A stretch of 64,000 nucleotides of DNA from Acetoanaerobium sticklandii (GTDB taxonomy: Bacteria > Bacillota > Clostridia > Peptostreptococcales > Filifactoraceae), in NCBI RefSeq assembly GCF_000196455.1, contig NC_014614.1:2154001-2218000 (forward strand). Direction: 5' to 3'. The translations under genes and the position numbers were made by a program. Below the pieces are notes generated by a model that saw only the letters and a list, made by a program, of their open reading frames with translations, was not told where the DNA came from and searched no databases. The number at the start of each line of letters is the position of its first letter. Position 1 is the stretch's first letter. Below are positions 1 through 8,187 of this stretch, piece by piece.

Positions 1-34
1 AAATTCAAAGTCATCCTCAAAAACTTGAGCTGTG

Positions 35-730
35 TCAGGCGCCTTTTTGTGTTTCAAAATGCACAGTGCTTTTTCTTTCTTCTTTAAACTCTATCCATAA
101 ATCTCTAGCTGCATTCATAGTGATTCTAGGAACATTTCTTTCTGCAAATAACTCAGCATACCATCTTTTTGCATCTTCATAATAGTTAAGTCTTCTGCTT
201 AGCTCTGCAAGAGTATAAAGCATAAAATATCTTTTATATCCTATAGCTTCAAAATCTTCATTTATATAGCATTTTTTATAATTATCATAACTCTGATTAA
301 GATAACTCATTTCACCTTCAATATTCCCTTGCTCTCTATAAAGCCAAGCTATTTTCAAAGACAATCCTGCTTTTACATAATATGGCTCTTCTATTAGTTG
401 GGCAATGTATAGTCCTAGTTTTAGCGTTCTCAGTCCATCCTCATGAGTTCTTTCACCTGCAAGTCTAGTAAAATCCTTTATATTTAGAAGGTACTGAATA
501 ATCTTTTCTGTTTTCTGTATATTAAGCCTCTTATTAGCATTCTCTCCAAAGGCATATCCACAGTGTGGGCAGATGTTTATTTCATAGTGGTAAGGATTTA
601 CACCTTTGTATATTTTATGATTATCAGATTCTACCTTTTCTACTCTTAATTTAGAACTGAGGGGTTTTTTAGTCGTAAAATTAGACTTGCAATTTGGACA
701 AGCATATTTTTTATCGTATAGTAAAATCAT
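35..730 (-). CDS. DUF2225 zinc-ribbon protein
   Basis: Protein of 231 residues with two CxxC pairs near the N-terminus (CPNCKSNF at about residue 11 and CPHCGYAF at about residue 54), likely one zinc site, followed by an all-helical, TPR-like half. This is the DUF2225 architecture common in clostridia and bacilli; its biochemical role is not known. An AGGAGGG ribosome binding site sits just upstream of the ATG at 730, which supports the start. No membrane segment or signal peptide is visible. Its 3' end lies close to the window edge and no operon partner can be assigned. Confidence 0.8.
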   Translation of the reverse strand: MILLYDKKYACPNCKSNFTTKKPLSSKLRVEKVESDNHKIYKGVNPYHYEINICPHCGYAFGENANKRLNIQKTEKIIQYLLNIKDFTRLAGERTHEDGLRTLKLGLYIAQLIEEPYYVKAGLSLKIAWLYREQGNIEGEMSYLNQSYDNYKKCYINEDFEAIGYKRYFMLYTLAELSRRLNYYEDAKRWYAELFAERNVPRITMNAARDLWIEFKEERKSTVHFETQKGA

Positions 731-847
731 TTTACATCCCTCCTAACTAAAACTATACACCTAGAAATTATCCTAGTCAATAGTACTATGTTAAATTGGG
801 CATAAAAATAAATTTATAGGTCCAAAGGGACTAATTACCTATTACGA

Positions 848-2056
848 TTAATTGACAATCTTTGACATCAAGCTAGTGTAAAAAGCAATTATCTCTTCTT
901 TAGTTTCAAAGCTTCCTTGTGCCTTATCTTTTGAACCTCCTCCTTTTCCATTATAGGATTTTATATTTTCTTTAAAAAACTGTCCCAGATTTATGGCATC
1001 ATTTTTTGTCACAGCAGTAATCTTATTATCAACTGTAGTTGCAAGAATAACTGTATTTGATTTTTCAAGCAAAATAGACTCTATATGTACTAGTGTAAGA
1101 AAGTCTACATCATCAAAAATAATAGCTATTGTTTCATCAGCCTTTATATTAAGTGAAATATTTTTTGCAAGATCTTTTCTTATAATATCACTTTGCTTCT
1201 TTAAAGCAGATATATCCTCTCTTTGTTTTTGTACCTTCGTCAAAATCATTGATTCTTCTGATGAAAGTTCCTTTTTTAATGATTTAATAATATCGTTTTT
1301 TTCTTTATAATCGTTTAGGGCTCTATATCCACATAGGAAAGAAATCCTAGTCATTCCTTTATACGATTCTGCTTTTATTATTTTTATTATACCCACTTCT
1401 CCTAGATTTCTCACATGAGTTCCGCAGCATGCACAGCAATCAGCTTCTCCCATAGATACCACCCTTATATCTTCCTCAGCAGTTATTTCTTTTCTTATTG
1501 GATATGCTTTTAAGCCTTCTGTGTCTGTAACTATCTGGTCTACTTTTTGATTTTCAAAAATATATCTATTGGTTTCATTTTCTGCCTCAATAAGCATCTC
1601 TTCTGTCATATCTTTTATATTGATATCTATAGTTACAAATTGTTCTCCAATGTGAAAACCCTTGTTAGCTCCACCAAATAATTTTAGTATCACTCCAGAA
1701 AGAGCATGTTCTCCAGAGTGTTGCTGCATAAAATCAAATCTTCTATTAAAATCTATTTTAGATTTAACTTTTGAATTTTTCGGAAGCTCATTTACATAAT
1801 GATACACTATACCATCTTTTTCTTTTACATCAAAAACTGGTATTTCTTCTATTTCTCCTCTATCGCTGGGTTGCCCTCCACCTTCTGGATAAAATATAGT
1901 TTCATCAAGTACAATTTTATAAAATTCTTTATCCTTAAGTATAGCTACTATATTAGAACTTGCCTCTATCATGTATGGATTAAAATAATATAGTTTATTT
2001 GTAGGATTAAGGGTAGCTATATCTACTTCAAAAAAGTCATTTAATTCATTATTCAT
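848..2056 (-). CDS. alanyl-tRNA editing protein, AlaX-L type with DHHA1 domain
   Basis: Protein of 402 residues resembling the editing half of alanyl-tRNA synthetase. The zinc-binding editing core shows HSGEH (HxxxH) near residue 114 and CCACCGTH (CxxxH) near residue 210. The C-terminal third is a DHHA1-like domain ending in a glycine-rich GKGGGSKDKAQG segment. By family knowledge such free-standing proteins hydrolyse mischarged Ser- or Gly-tRNA(Ala) in the cytoplasm. An AGGAGAG site precedes the ATG at 2056. It follows the exonuclease III gene by 15 bp, so the two are probably co-transcribed. The aminoacylation domain is absent, so this is not a truncated alaS. Confidence 0.88.
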   Translation of the reverse strand: MNNELNDFFEVDIATLNPTNKLYYFNPYMIEASSNIVAILKDKEFYKIVLDETIFYPEGGGQPSDRGEIEEIPVFDVKEKDGIVYHYVNELPKNSKVKSKIDFNRRFDFMQQHSGEHALSGVILKLFGGANKGFHIGEQFVTIDINIKDMTEEMLIEAENETNRYIFENQKVDQIVTDTEGLKAYPIRKEITAEEDIRVVSMGEADCCACCGTHVRNLGEVGIIKIIKAESYKGMTRISFLCGYRALNDYKEKNDIIKSLKKELSSEESMILTKVQKQREDISALKKQSDIIRKDLAKNISLNIKADETIAIIFDDVDFLTLVHIESILLEKSNTVILATTVDNKITAVTKNDAINLGQFFKENIKSYNGKGGGSKDKAQGSFETKEEIIAFYTSLMSKIVN

Positions 2057-2071
2057 TTTATCTCTCCTAGA

Positions 2072-2824
2072 TTAAAATATTTCAAGCACTACTGGACAAT
2101 GGTCAGAGCCAAGAATATCCATATGAATCTCAGCATTTTTTAGCTCGTTTTTCAGTTTGTTTGATACACAGAAATAGTCAATTCTCCAGCCTGCATTATT
2201 CTCTCTGGCGTTGAATCTATATGACCACCACGTATACATTTCAGTAGCATCTGGATAGAAAAATCTAAACGAATCAATAAATCCACTGTCTAATAGATTA
2301 GTGAATTTCCCTCTTTCTTCATCGCTAAATCCAGGATTTTTCCTATTTGATTTAGGATTTTTAAGGTCTATCTCATTGTGAGCTACATTTAAATCTCCAC
2401 AAACTATAACAGGTTTCTTTTCATCTAAATCATTTAAATATCTTCTAAAATCGTCTTCCCACTGCATTCTGTATTCAAGTCTAGCTAATTTTGGCTGAGC
2501 ATTTGGGGTGTATACATTAACAAGATAGAAGTTATCGTATTCCAAGGTTATTACTCTGCCTTCTGTATCGTGATGCTCTATATCTATTCCATAAGCAACA
2601 GAAATTGGTTTTATTTTAGTGAATACTGCAGTTCCTGAGTAGCCTTTTTTCTCTGCATAATTCCAATACTGCTCATAATCATTTAACATCAAATCTATTT
2701 GTCCTTCTTGAAGTTTTGTCTCTTGTATGCAAAAAATATCTGCCTCTACTTCATCAAAATATTCTAAAAAGCCTTTTTTGACACAAGCTCTTATTCCATT
2801 AACATTCCAAGAAATTAGCTTCAT
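2072..2824 (-). CDS. xth: exodeoxyribonuclease III / AP endonuclease
   Basis: Protein of 250 residues of the ExoIII/APE1 metal-dependent nuclease family. Visible signatures are the N-terminal ISWNVNGIRA, the IQETKLQ metal-ligand Glu, CGDLNVAHNEID in the middle and the C-terminal GSDHCPV with the catalytic Asp-His. The family cleaves at abasic sites and removes 3' blocking groups in base-excision repair, in the cytoplasm. An AAGGAG site precedes the ATG at 2824. The alanyl-tRNA editing gene follows by 15 bp on the same strand, suggesting a two-gene unit. Length is normal for the family. Confidence 0.93.
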   Translation of the reverse strand: MKLISWNVNGIRACVKKGFLEYFDEVEADIFCIQETKLQEGQIDLMLNDYEQYWNYAEKKGYSGTAVFTKIKPISVAYGIDIEHHDTEGRVITLEYDNFYLVNVYTPNAQPKLARLEYRMQWEDDFRRYLNDLDEKKPVIVCGDLNVAHNEIDLKNPKSNRKNPGFSDEERGKFTNLLDSGFIDSFRFFYPDATEMYTWWSYRFNARENNAGWRIDYFCVSNKLKNELKNAEIHMDILGSDHCPVVLEIF

Positions 2825-2911
2825 AATAATTACTCTCCTTAGTTAATTATATTTAAATTACTTAATTTCTAATTAATTATACCATAAATCAACATTTCAA
2901 AATCAAATAAA

Positions 2912-2940
2912 ACACCTTCAGATTAAAAATCCAAAGGTGT
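2912..2940 (-). terminator. probable asr operon terminator
   Basis: Imperfect hairpin with outer arms ACACCT and AGGTGT and inner pairing GATT/AATC, followed on the minus strand by an AT-rich, T-containing tract. It lies about 65 bp beyond the asrC stop codon, the expected place for the end of the asrABC transcript. Confidence 0.55.
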
Positions 2941-3004
2941 CTCGTCTAGGTTAAAAAAACTGAAATCATTTTATTTACAGTGCTTTATATATTATTTTTC
3001 TTTT

Positions 3005-4006
3005 TTACTCAGCTTCTATCATAAATGCGTCTCTTTCATATTTGTAGCCACCAAAATCTATATATTCAGCTACCTTTGCCCCTTTAGGAAGAATTACGTC
3101 CTTTAGAGCATATTCCTTAAATTTCTGATAGCCAGCTCTGTCTACTATATAGCCTACGTGCTCTTTCGGAAGGCTTCTATCTATATATTCATCTACGAAG
3201 GCATAGGTATTTTTGATAACCTTTACTATTGTGTCCTCATCTACCCACTCTAAGAAGGTTCTAGCTATTCTAGGATTTTTCTTTCCTGTTCTTCCCATTA
3301 TAACCAGTCTGTAGTATTTTTGTGGATTACGGCTCCATGCCTGAGTTGGACAAGTAAGAGCGCATTCCCCACATCCTACACATCTTCTTTCGTCTCTTAC
3401 TACCTTTCCATTTTTCATAGAAAGAGCTCCTGTAACTCTAATCTTACAGTTTTTAACACAGGCTTCACAGCCTATACACTGACTATAGTCATATTCAACC
3501 TTTGCCGTACCTATTACTCCAAAATCCTGCATGTGAGCTTTTATACAGTCATTTGGACATCCTGTACAGGCAACTTTAAAGTGGTGGTCATGAGGAAATA
3601 TTGCTTTTTCGATTCTCTTTGCAAGCTGCGTAGTATTATAGTTTGCAAATGGACAGACCTTATTTCCAATACATGCTGATATATTTCTAGTTCCTGCTGC
3701 TGGATATCCTTTATTTGGTTCACCGATTTCTACACCATTATCAACCTCAAGCTTTTGAATTACAGGCTCTATCATTTTGTTGACTTCAGGCATATCCTCA
3801 AACCTTATTCCTGTTATTTCAAAACCTTGTCTTATAGTGATGTGCATCTTGCCATCTCCATATTTCTTGGCTATATCATGAAGTATTGGCATAATATCTG
3901 CATCAAGCTCTCCACCTGGAATTCTTACTCTTAGAGAGGTAGTTCCTCTATGTTTTGTGATACGAAATGCATTCTTTTTTATTTTTTTAGTATTTAAATC
4001 AAGCAT
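3005..4006 (-). CDS. asrC: anaerobic sulfite reductase subunit C (siroheme subunit)
   Basis: Protein of 333 residues with the nitrite/sulfite reductase fold. It carries the siroheme/[4Fe-4S] cysteines CIGNKVCP and CTGCPNDC, and between them and the C-terminus two ferredoxin motifs, CIGCEACVKNC and CVGCGECALTCP. In the AsrABC complex this subunit reduces sulfite to sulfide with electrons relayed from AsrA and AsrB in the cytoplasm. It is the third gene of the unit: the start at 4006 has an AGGAGGGG site and lies 11 bp past the asrB stop. All expected cysteines are present and the length is typical. Confidence 0.95.
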   Translation of the reverse strand: MLDLNTKKIKKNAFRITKHRGTTSLRVRIPGGELDADIMPILHDIAKKYGDGKMHITIRQGFEITGIRFEDMPEVNKMIEPVIQKLEVDNGVEIGEPNKGYPAAGTRNISACIGNKVCPFANYNTTQLAKRIEKAIFPHDHHFKVACTGCPNDCIKAHMQDFGVIGTAKVEYDYSQCIGCEACVKNCKIRVTGALSMKNGKVVRDERRCVGCGECALTCPTQAWSRNPQKYYRLVIMGRTGKKNPRIARTFLEWVDEDTIVKVIKNTYAFVDEYIDRSLPKEHVGYIVDRAGYQKFKEYALKDVILPKGAKVAEYIDFGGYKYERDAFMIEAE

Positions 4007-4017
4007 CCTTACCCCTC

Positions 4018-4806
4018 CTAATCTACTAGTTTGATAGCTTTATCATATCTGAAAACCGGACCTTCAAGACAGACATAGGTTTCATCTACTTTACAATGTC
4101 CACATTTTCCTAGTCCACATGACATCTTTCTTTCAAAGGACATCCAAATCTGTTCTTTTGGCATGCCTATCTGCTGGAAGCCAAGTGCAGTAAATTTCAT
4201 CATAGGAGGTGGTCCTACTATAATTACATGAGTTTTTGCAATATCCTTTATTACCATTTTTTGAACATGCTCAGTAACAAAGCCTGTACTTCCAAACCAT
4301 CCTTCTTCTGGTCTATCAAGAGTTACATTGACTGGGAATTTCTCTCCCCATTTTGCTAGTTCAGGTACAAAAAGTCTGTCTTTCATAGACTTAAATCCAA
4401 CAATAAGTCTAAAGCTATTAAGTGAATCAAGATTGTTGTAATAGTAGTTTATAAGGTTTTTTACTGGTGCTAGGCCAGTTCCACCTACTACTAATATTAA
4501 ATCCTTGCCAAAATTATCTTCAACTCTAAATCCGTTGCCATAAGGTCCTCTTAAATATATAAAATCACCTGGTTTTTTTTCAAATAATTCATCAGTAACT
4601 TTTCCAACTTTTCTTATAGTCATCTCTATATAGCCATCACCAAAATCACTAATTGAAATTGGCGCTTCTCCTACTCTAGGAATGGATAACTGAACAAACT
4701 GACCACTTCTAACCTTTAGATCTGATTTTACAAAGAATGTATAATCTATGTCTGTCTGCTGATTAATTTTAATTATTTCTGCTGGAAATGGAATATATGG
4801 ATTCAT
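4018..4806 (-). CDS. asrB: anaerobic sulfite reductase subunit B (flavin/NAD(P)H subunit)
   Basis: Protein of 262 residues related to ferredoxin reductase and PyrK-type electron-transfer subunits. It has an FAD-binding barrel, an NAD-binding half with VVGGTGLAP and VGPPPMM, and a C-terminal [2Fe-2S] motif CGLGKCGHCKV followed by a fourth Cys near VCLEGP. It passes electrons from NADH through FAD to AsrA/AsrC. Only one base separates it from the asrA stop, so translation is probably coupled; an AAGGAGGG site precedes the ATG at 4806. Confidence 0.95.
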   Translation of the reverse strand: MNPYIPFPAEIIKINQQTDIDYTFFVKSDLKVRSGQFVQLSIPRVGEAPISISDFGDGYIEMTIRKVGKVTDELFEKKPGDFIYLRGPYGNGFRVEDNFGKDLILVVGGTGLAPVKNLINYYYNNLDSLNSFRLIVGFKSMKDRLFVPELAKWGEKFPVNVTLDRPEEGWFGSTGFVTEHVQKMVIKDIAKTHVIIVGPPPMMKFTALGFQQIGMPKEQIWMSFERKMSCGLGKCGHCKVDETYVCLEGPVFRYDKAIKLVD

Positions 4807-4807
4807 T

Positions 4808-5827
4808 TTATCCCTCCTTGATAGTATCGTTTACTTTTTTAGTTACTTTGTTAATACAGTTTGAAAATGATATATACTCTGGGCACTGGTCATCACATCT
4901 GCCACAACCTACACACATATGACTTCCAAATCTTTTATTAAAATCATATATTTTATGCATAGTTTTGAATCTCATTCTAGAGCCATAATCATTTCTAAAC
5001 ACGTGTCCGCCAGCCATATCCGTAAACTTATCAACGTGACATCCAGCCCAGGTTCTTCTTCTTTCTCCATTGTCCACGTTGTCATCATAAGCTATATCTA
5101 CAGTAGTAAAGCATGAACATGTAGGACAGGAAAAATTACAGCGTCCACAGGCAATACATCTCTTTGCGTATTCTTCCCACATTTCATCGTTAAATAAGCT
5201 AGTGTCAATCTTTTCGCCATCTGGAAGATTTACAACTATATCGTTTTCCTCAACAAAATCTGGTTTAAAATCAATTTTATCAAGGTTATTAAAGTAATCA
5301 AAAAATATTGAGTCTTTTACTTCTAGCTTTACTGAGTCTTGCTCAAAACCTATACCCATTGAGTAGTTGTCAGTTTTATTTGTTCCCATACTTACGCAAA
5401 AGCAATTTTCAAAGCTTTTATTACATCCCATTACTATGTAGCTAATATTATCTCTTTTTCTTTTGTAATAAGGGTCTTGAACATCTCCATTTTTCAGAAA
5501 AATTGAATCTAGTTTATCCATAGCATGAATATCACATGATCTTAGAAATACTAAAAACTTTCTATTTTTAACTAGTGGCTCAAGTAACTGCTCTCCAACT
5601 ATGTTAAAAATGGTTTCTGTTGCAGGAAAAGGTATTTCCTTTGCAGAAAATCTCGATTTTTCTTTGTATTCTATTTCTTCTACCTTTGATATTTTTTGAT
5701 ATCTGATATTATCTGTGTCTGAAAATCTTCCTCTGCCTTTAATTCTAACTGGCGCATAGATTTCATAGTCATTAGAAAGCCTTTCAAGGATTTCATTGAA
5801 CTTTGAATTACTAATCTTATAGCTCAT
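4808..5827 (-). CDS. asrA: anaerobic sulfite reductase subunit A (iron-sulfur subunit)
   Basis: Protein of 339 residues with two [4Fe-4S] motifs in the C-terminal half, CIACGRCNFSCPTC and CVGCGRCDDQCPEY, joined by a conserved linker; this is the electron-transfer subunit of the anaerobic sulfite reductase. First gene of asrABC; a GAGGAGGG site precedes the ATG at 5827. The upstream region of about 350 bp, shared with the divergent peroxiredoxin gene, contains a perfect CRP-type palindrome and a Rex-like site, so transcription is probably tied to carbon or redox state (inference). Confidence 0.95.
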   Translation of the reverse strand: MSYKISNSKFNEILERLSNDYEIYAPVRIKGRGRFSDTDNIRYQKISKVEEIEYKEKSRFSAKEIPFPATETIFNIVGEQLLEPLVKNRKFLVFLRSCDIHAMDKLDSIFLKNGDVQDPYYKRKRDNISYIVMGCNKSFENCFCVSMGTNKTDNYSMGIGFEQDSVKLEVKDSIFFDYFNNLDKIDFKPDFVEENDIVVNLPDGEKIDTSLFNDEMWEEYAKRCIACGRCNFSCPTCSCFTTVDIAYDDNVDNGERRRTWAGCHVDKFTDMAGGHVFRNDYGSRMRFKTMHKIYDFNKRFGSHMCVGCGRCDDQCPEYISFSNCINKVTKKVNDTIKEG

Positions 5828-5899
5828 AGTTTCCCTCCTCGTGATTTAAATCTTTGGTAATCTTTTCCTGTTACTTTCATAAATATACCCATTAATCGT

Positions 5900-5917
5900 T
5901 TGTTAATCATCTAACGA
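5900..5917 (-). promoter_or_regulatory. candidate Rex operator in the asrA promoter
   Basis: The 18-bp sequence TTGTTAATCATCTAACGA matches the clostridial Rex consensus TTGTTAA-N4-TTAACAA at 12 of 14 fixed positions, the left half perfectly. It also forms an ATCGTT/AACGAT dyad (5895-5918). It lies about 75-90 bp upstream of the asrA start, next to a possible -10 (TATTGT, minus strand, 5924-5919). Rex represses when NADH/NAD+ is low, which would make sulfite reduction respond to excess NADH. No rex gene is in this window. Confidence 0.5.
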
Positions 5918-5945
5918 TACAATATCACTTAAAAAAATATCTTTC

Positions 5946-5961
5946 TGTGATAATTATCACA
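5946..5961 (-). promoter_or_regulatory. Crp-type operator upstream of asrA
   Basis: TGTGATAATTATCACA is a perfect 16-bp palindrome and an exact TGTGA-N6-TCACA site. If the minus-strand TATTGT at 5924-5919 is the -10 of asrA, the site is centred near -41.5, a class II activator position. The Crp-family regulator encoded at 6764-7447 has the recognition-helix residues expected to read TGTGA, so it is the obvious candidate binder (inference). Confidence 0.75.
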
Positions 5962-6095
5962 ATATAAGCTCCAAATACATAAAATTTGCTAGATTTCATC
6001 TTTTATATAGCGGTATTGAAAAATTTTCTTATCAATTTTAATTTCAAATAAAACGCTCAAATGAATTTTTATATCAATTTAATAAAAAACTTCTT

Positions 6096-6122
6096 TTGTA
6101 ATCATTACATTTATGATATAAT
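6096..6122 (+). promoter_or_regulatory. peroxiredoxin promoter with PerR-like box
   Basis: A TATAAT -10 is at 6117-6122 and a TTTGTA/TTGTAA -35 at about 6095-6101. Overlapping the -35, TTGTAATCATTACAT (6096-6110) matches the PerR box TTATAATNATTATAA at 12 of 14 positions and contains the 13-bp perfect palindrome TGTAAT-C-ATTACA. Placement over the promoter fits peroxide-inducible repression of the peroxiredoxin gene. Confidence 0.65.
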
Positions 6123-6179
6123 TCTAAACAGGTTAAGAAATACTACTAAAATAAATCAATTTTATAGGAGGAATTTACA

Positions 6180-6701
6180 ATGGAAAGAATAGTTGGAATG
6201 AAAGCTCCATCATTTAATATGGCAACAGCACTAGGAGACGGTAGTGGATTTGGAAGAGTTTCTCTTGATGACTATAAAGGCAAATGGCTTGTACTTTTCT
6301 TTTATCCCCTAGATTTTACATTTGTATGCCCTACAGAAATCACAGGATATTCAAAAAAATACGATGCATTTAAAGGTATGGACGCTGAAGTACTTGGTGT
6401 AAGTATAGACAGTGAGCATTCACATAAAGCTTGGATAAACTCAGATTTAGGCAAGCTAAACTTCCCTCTAGCTGCAGACCTTACTAAAAAGGTTGCAAGC
6501 GATTACGGTGTACTTATCGAAGAAGAAGGAATTGCTCTAAGAGGATTATTTATAATAGACCCTCAAGGTGTTGTTAGATACAGTGTAGTTCACGATTTGA
6601 ATGTTGGAAGAAGTGTAGATGAAACTTTAAGAGTACTTAAAGCACTACAAACAGGGGGACTTTGCCCAGTAGACTGGTCTGAAGGTGAAGATTTACTTTA
6701 A
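6180..6701 (+). CDS. typical 2-Cys peroxiredoxin (AhpC/Prx1 family)
   Basis: Protein of 173 residues. The peroxidatic Cys50 is in FYPLDFTFVCPTEI and the resolving Cys162 is in GLCPVDW, the typical 2-Cys arrangement. It reduces hydrogen peroxide and organic peroxides in the cytoplasm using a thioredoxin-type reductant; no ahpF lies nearby. The ATG at 6180 follows TAGGAGGAATTTACA. The gene is monocistronic, with a PerR-like promoter upstream and a strong hairpin terminator downstream shared with the convergent Crp-family gene. Confidence 0.93.
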   Translation: MERIVGMKAPSFNMATALGDGSGFGRVSLDDYKGKWLVLFFYPLDFTFVCPTEITGYSKKYDAFKGMDAEVLGVSIDSEHSHKAWINSDLGKLNFPLAADLTKKVASDYGVLIEEEGIALRGLFIIDPQGVVRYSVVHDLNVGRSVDETLRVLKALQTGGLCPVDWSEGEDLL

Positions 6702-6723
6702 GATAAACTTGCTTTATTACAAC

Positions 6724-6764
6724 AAAAGCTATGAATCTCAACTTTCATGAGATTCATAGCTTTT
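6724..6764. terminator. bidirectional terminator, peroxiredoxin / Crp-family gene
   Basis: A perfect 17-bp stem (6724-6740 with 6748-6764) and a 7-base loop. It has a T run on the plus strand and the complementary A run for the minus strand. Its right end touches the stop codon of the convergent Crp-family gene, so both transcripts can end here. Confidence 0.9.
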
Positions 6765-7447
6765 TATTCACTGCTTTTCACATATTTCAATAGCTCTTTT
6801 TTGTCTTTAATTATTATTTTATTATCTATAAGTGATATGACTTTGGCTTTTTCTAGTGTAGTCAAAAATCTACTTACAGTTTCTCTGGAGGTTCCTACCA
6901 TTGCTGCTATATCGGTTCTATTTATATCTAGGTTTATAAGACTTCCTTCTGGATGTGATATTCCATAATCTCTTGAAAGCTTCCAAAGCTTTGAAGCTAT
7001 TCTTTGTCCAGTTTTTAGTCTTCCTAGATTAAGAGCCTGTCTTTGGGTTCTTCTTACTTTTTTTGTAAGAGATTTTATTACTAATATATTTAGTTCTTTA
7101 TACTTAAGCATGAGAGTTAAAAGCTCAGTTGGTTTTATACTGAGAAGTACAGAATTTTTTAGGGTTCTAGTGCTATTTGAAGTTCTTAGACCATCAAGTG
7201 AAAGCTCATTTATAAGCTCTCCTTCTCCAAAAATATATAATATTTTTTCTTCTCCTGTTTCCGAAAATTTAGAAAGTATAGCATTTCCACTTAAAACTAT
7301 AAATACTGGTATTTCCTCTTCCCCCTCTAGATAGAGCAAGGTTTCATTAGTATAGTTTATAATTTGGGCTTTAGAAACAAGTTGTTTTTTTGCTTCATCT
7401 GAAACTTCTTCCCAGCCCTTTATATTTAGTGTATTGATGTCTGACAA
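6764..7447 (-). CDS. Crp/Fnr-family transcriptional regulator
   Basis: Protein of 227 residues with an N-terminal cyclic-nucleotide-binding-type beta roll (about 15-125), a dimerisation helix and a C-terminal winged helix. The recognition helix reads GTSRETVSRFL, keeping the Arg-Glu-x-x-x-Arg of E. coli CRP that contacts TGTGA. There are no cysteines at all, so it cannot be an FNR-type Fe-S sensor; its ligand is unknown. The TTG start at 7447 follows AGGGGTGG. It lies 10 bp after a small membrane protein gene and is probably co-transcribed with it. The perfect TGTGA-N6-TCACA site in the asr promoter 0.8 kb away is a likely target. Confidence 0.88.
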   Translation of the reverse strand: MSDINTLNIKGWEEVSDEAKKQLVSKAQIINYTNETLLYLEGEEEIPVFIVLSGNAILSKFSETGEEKILYIFGEGELINELSLDGLRTSNSTRTLKNSVLLSIKPTELLTLMLKYKELNILVIKSLTKKVRRTQRQALNLGRLKTGQRIASKLWKLSRDYGISHPEGSLINLDINRTDIAAMVGTSRETVSRFLTTLEKAKVISLIDNKIIIKDKKELLKYVKSSE

Positions 7448-7457
7448 AATACCACCC

Positions 7458-8072
7458 CTATGGTTTATTATTAATCAGTGTAAAATAATAAGATAATCTT
7501 AAAGCAAAATCCTCCATAGTTTTAAAATCCGCAGATTTGGGATCTACAGAGTTTCCATCTAAATCCATAGATGCTATCATTGTATTTTCAACAAAAAACA
7601 TTCTATACCCAATTATTTCACCATTCTCATTTTTCTGGTCCTTATACTCAGTTGGTACGGCTAGGATAAATGTCACCTTATTGTCCCAGTAATATATCTC
7701 GAAATTCATGCTTTTATCATATGCGTAGATTTTGTATAGATTATCTTCTTTATAATAACTTTTTACCTGCATTTCCATATATTCATCATACCATGATTTT
7801 GACTCTAGTGTACCTATTTCAGACTCAACATGTATGAAGCTATTAGTGATTTCATCTATATATCGCTCAAAGGTTTCATTATCTATATCATCTAAATTTA
7901 GCTTCTTCTGATTAGGAAGCTCAAATTCTTCTTGCTTTGATATAGACTCGTTTGTCAAGCGATAATCTTCCTCGATATTTTTCTGTGGAAGTCCTAGTAG
8001 CACTAAAAAAGAAATAACAATCATAGCTATTACAAGAAGGATTAGTGTTATTAACTTGCCTCTTTTAGACAT
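7458..8072 (-). CDS. membrane-anchored protein of unknown function
   Basis: Protein of 204 residues with one N-terminal membrane segment (about residues 7-28, rich in Leu, Ile and Val) and a soluble remainder without a motif I recognise; no lipobox cysteine, so it is probably anchored by the uncleaved helix with the rest outside. A GAGGGTGG site precedes the ATG at 8072. The Crp-family gene follows by 10 bp, which may mean that it takes part in sensing for that regulator, but nothing in the sequence proves this. Confidence 0.7.
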   Translation of the reverse strand: MSKRGKLITLILLVIAMIVISFLVLLGLPQKNIEEDYRLTNESISKQEEFELPNQKKLNLDDIDNETFERYIDEITNSFIHVESEIGTLESKSWYDEYMEMQVKSYYKEDNLYKIYAYDKSMNFEIYYWDNKVTFILAVPTEYKDQKNENGEIIGYRMFFVENTMIASMDLDGNSVDPKSADFKTMEDFALRLSYYFTLINNKP

Positions 8073-8187
8073 AATTCACCACCCTCTCATTAGTTCTCTT
8101 ATATAGAATACCCACAGAGTTAACAATTATTTATTTTTTAAAAACAATTTATCATGATATAATTTGTATGGAAGAATGGAGGTAAAA

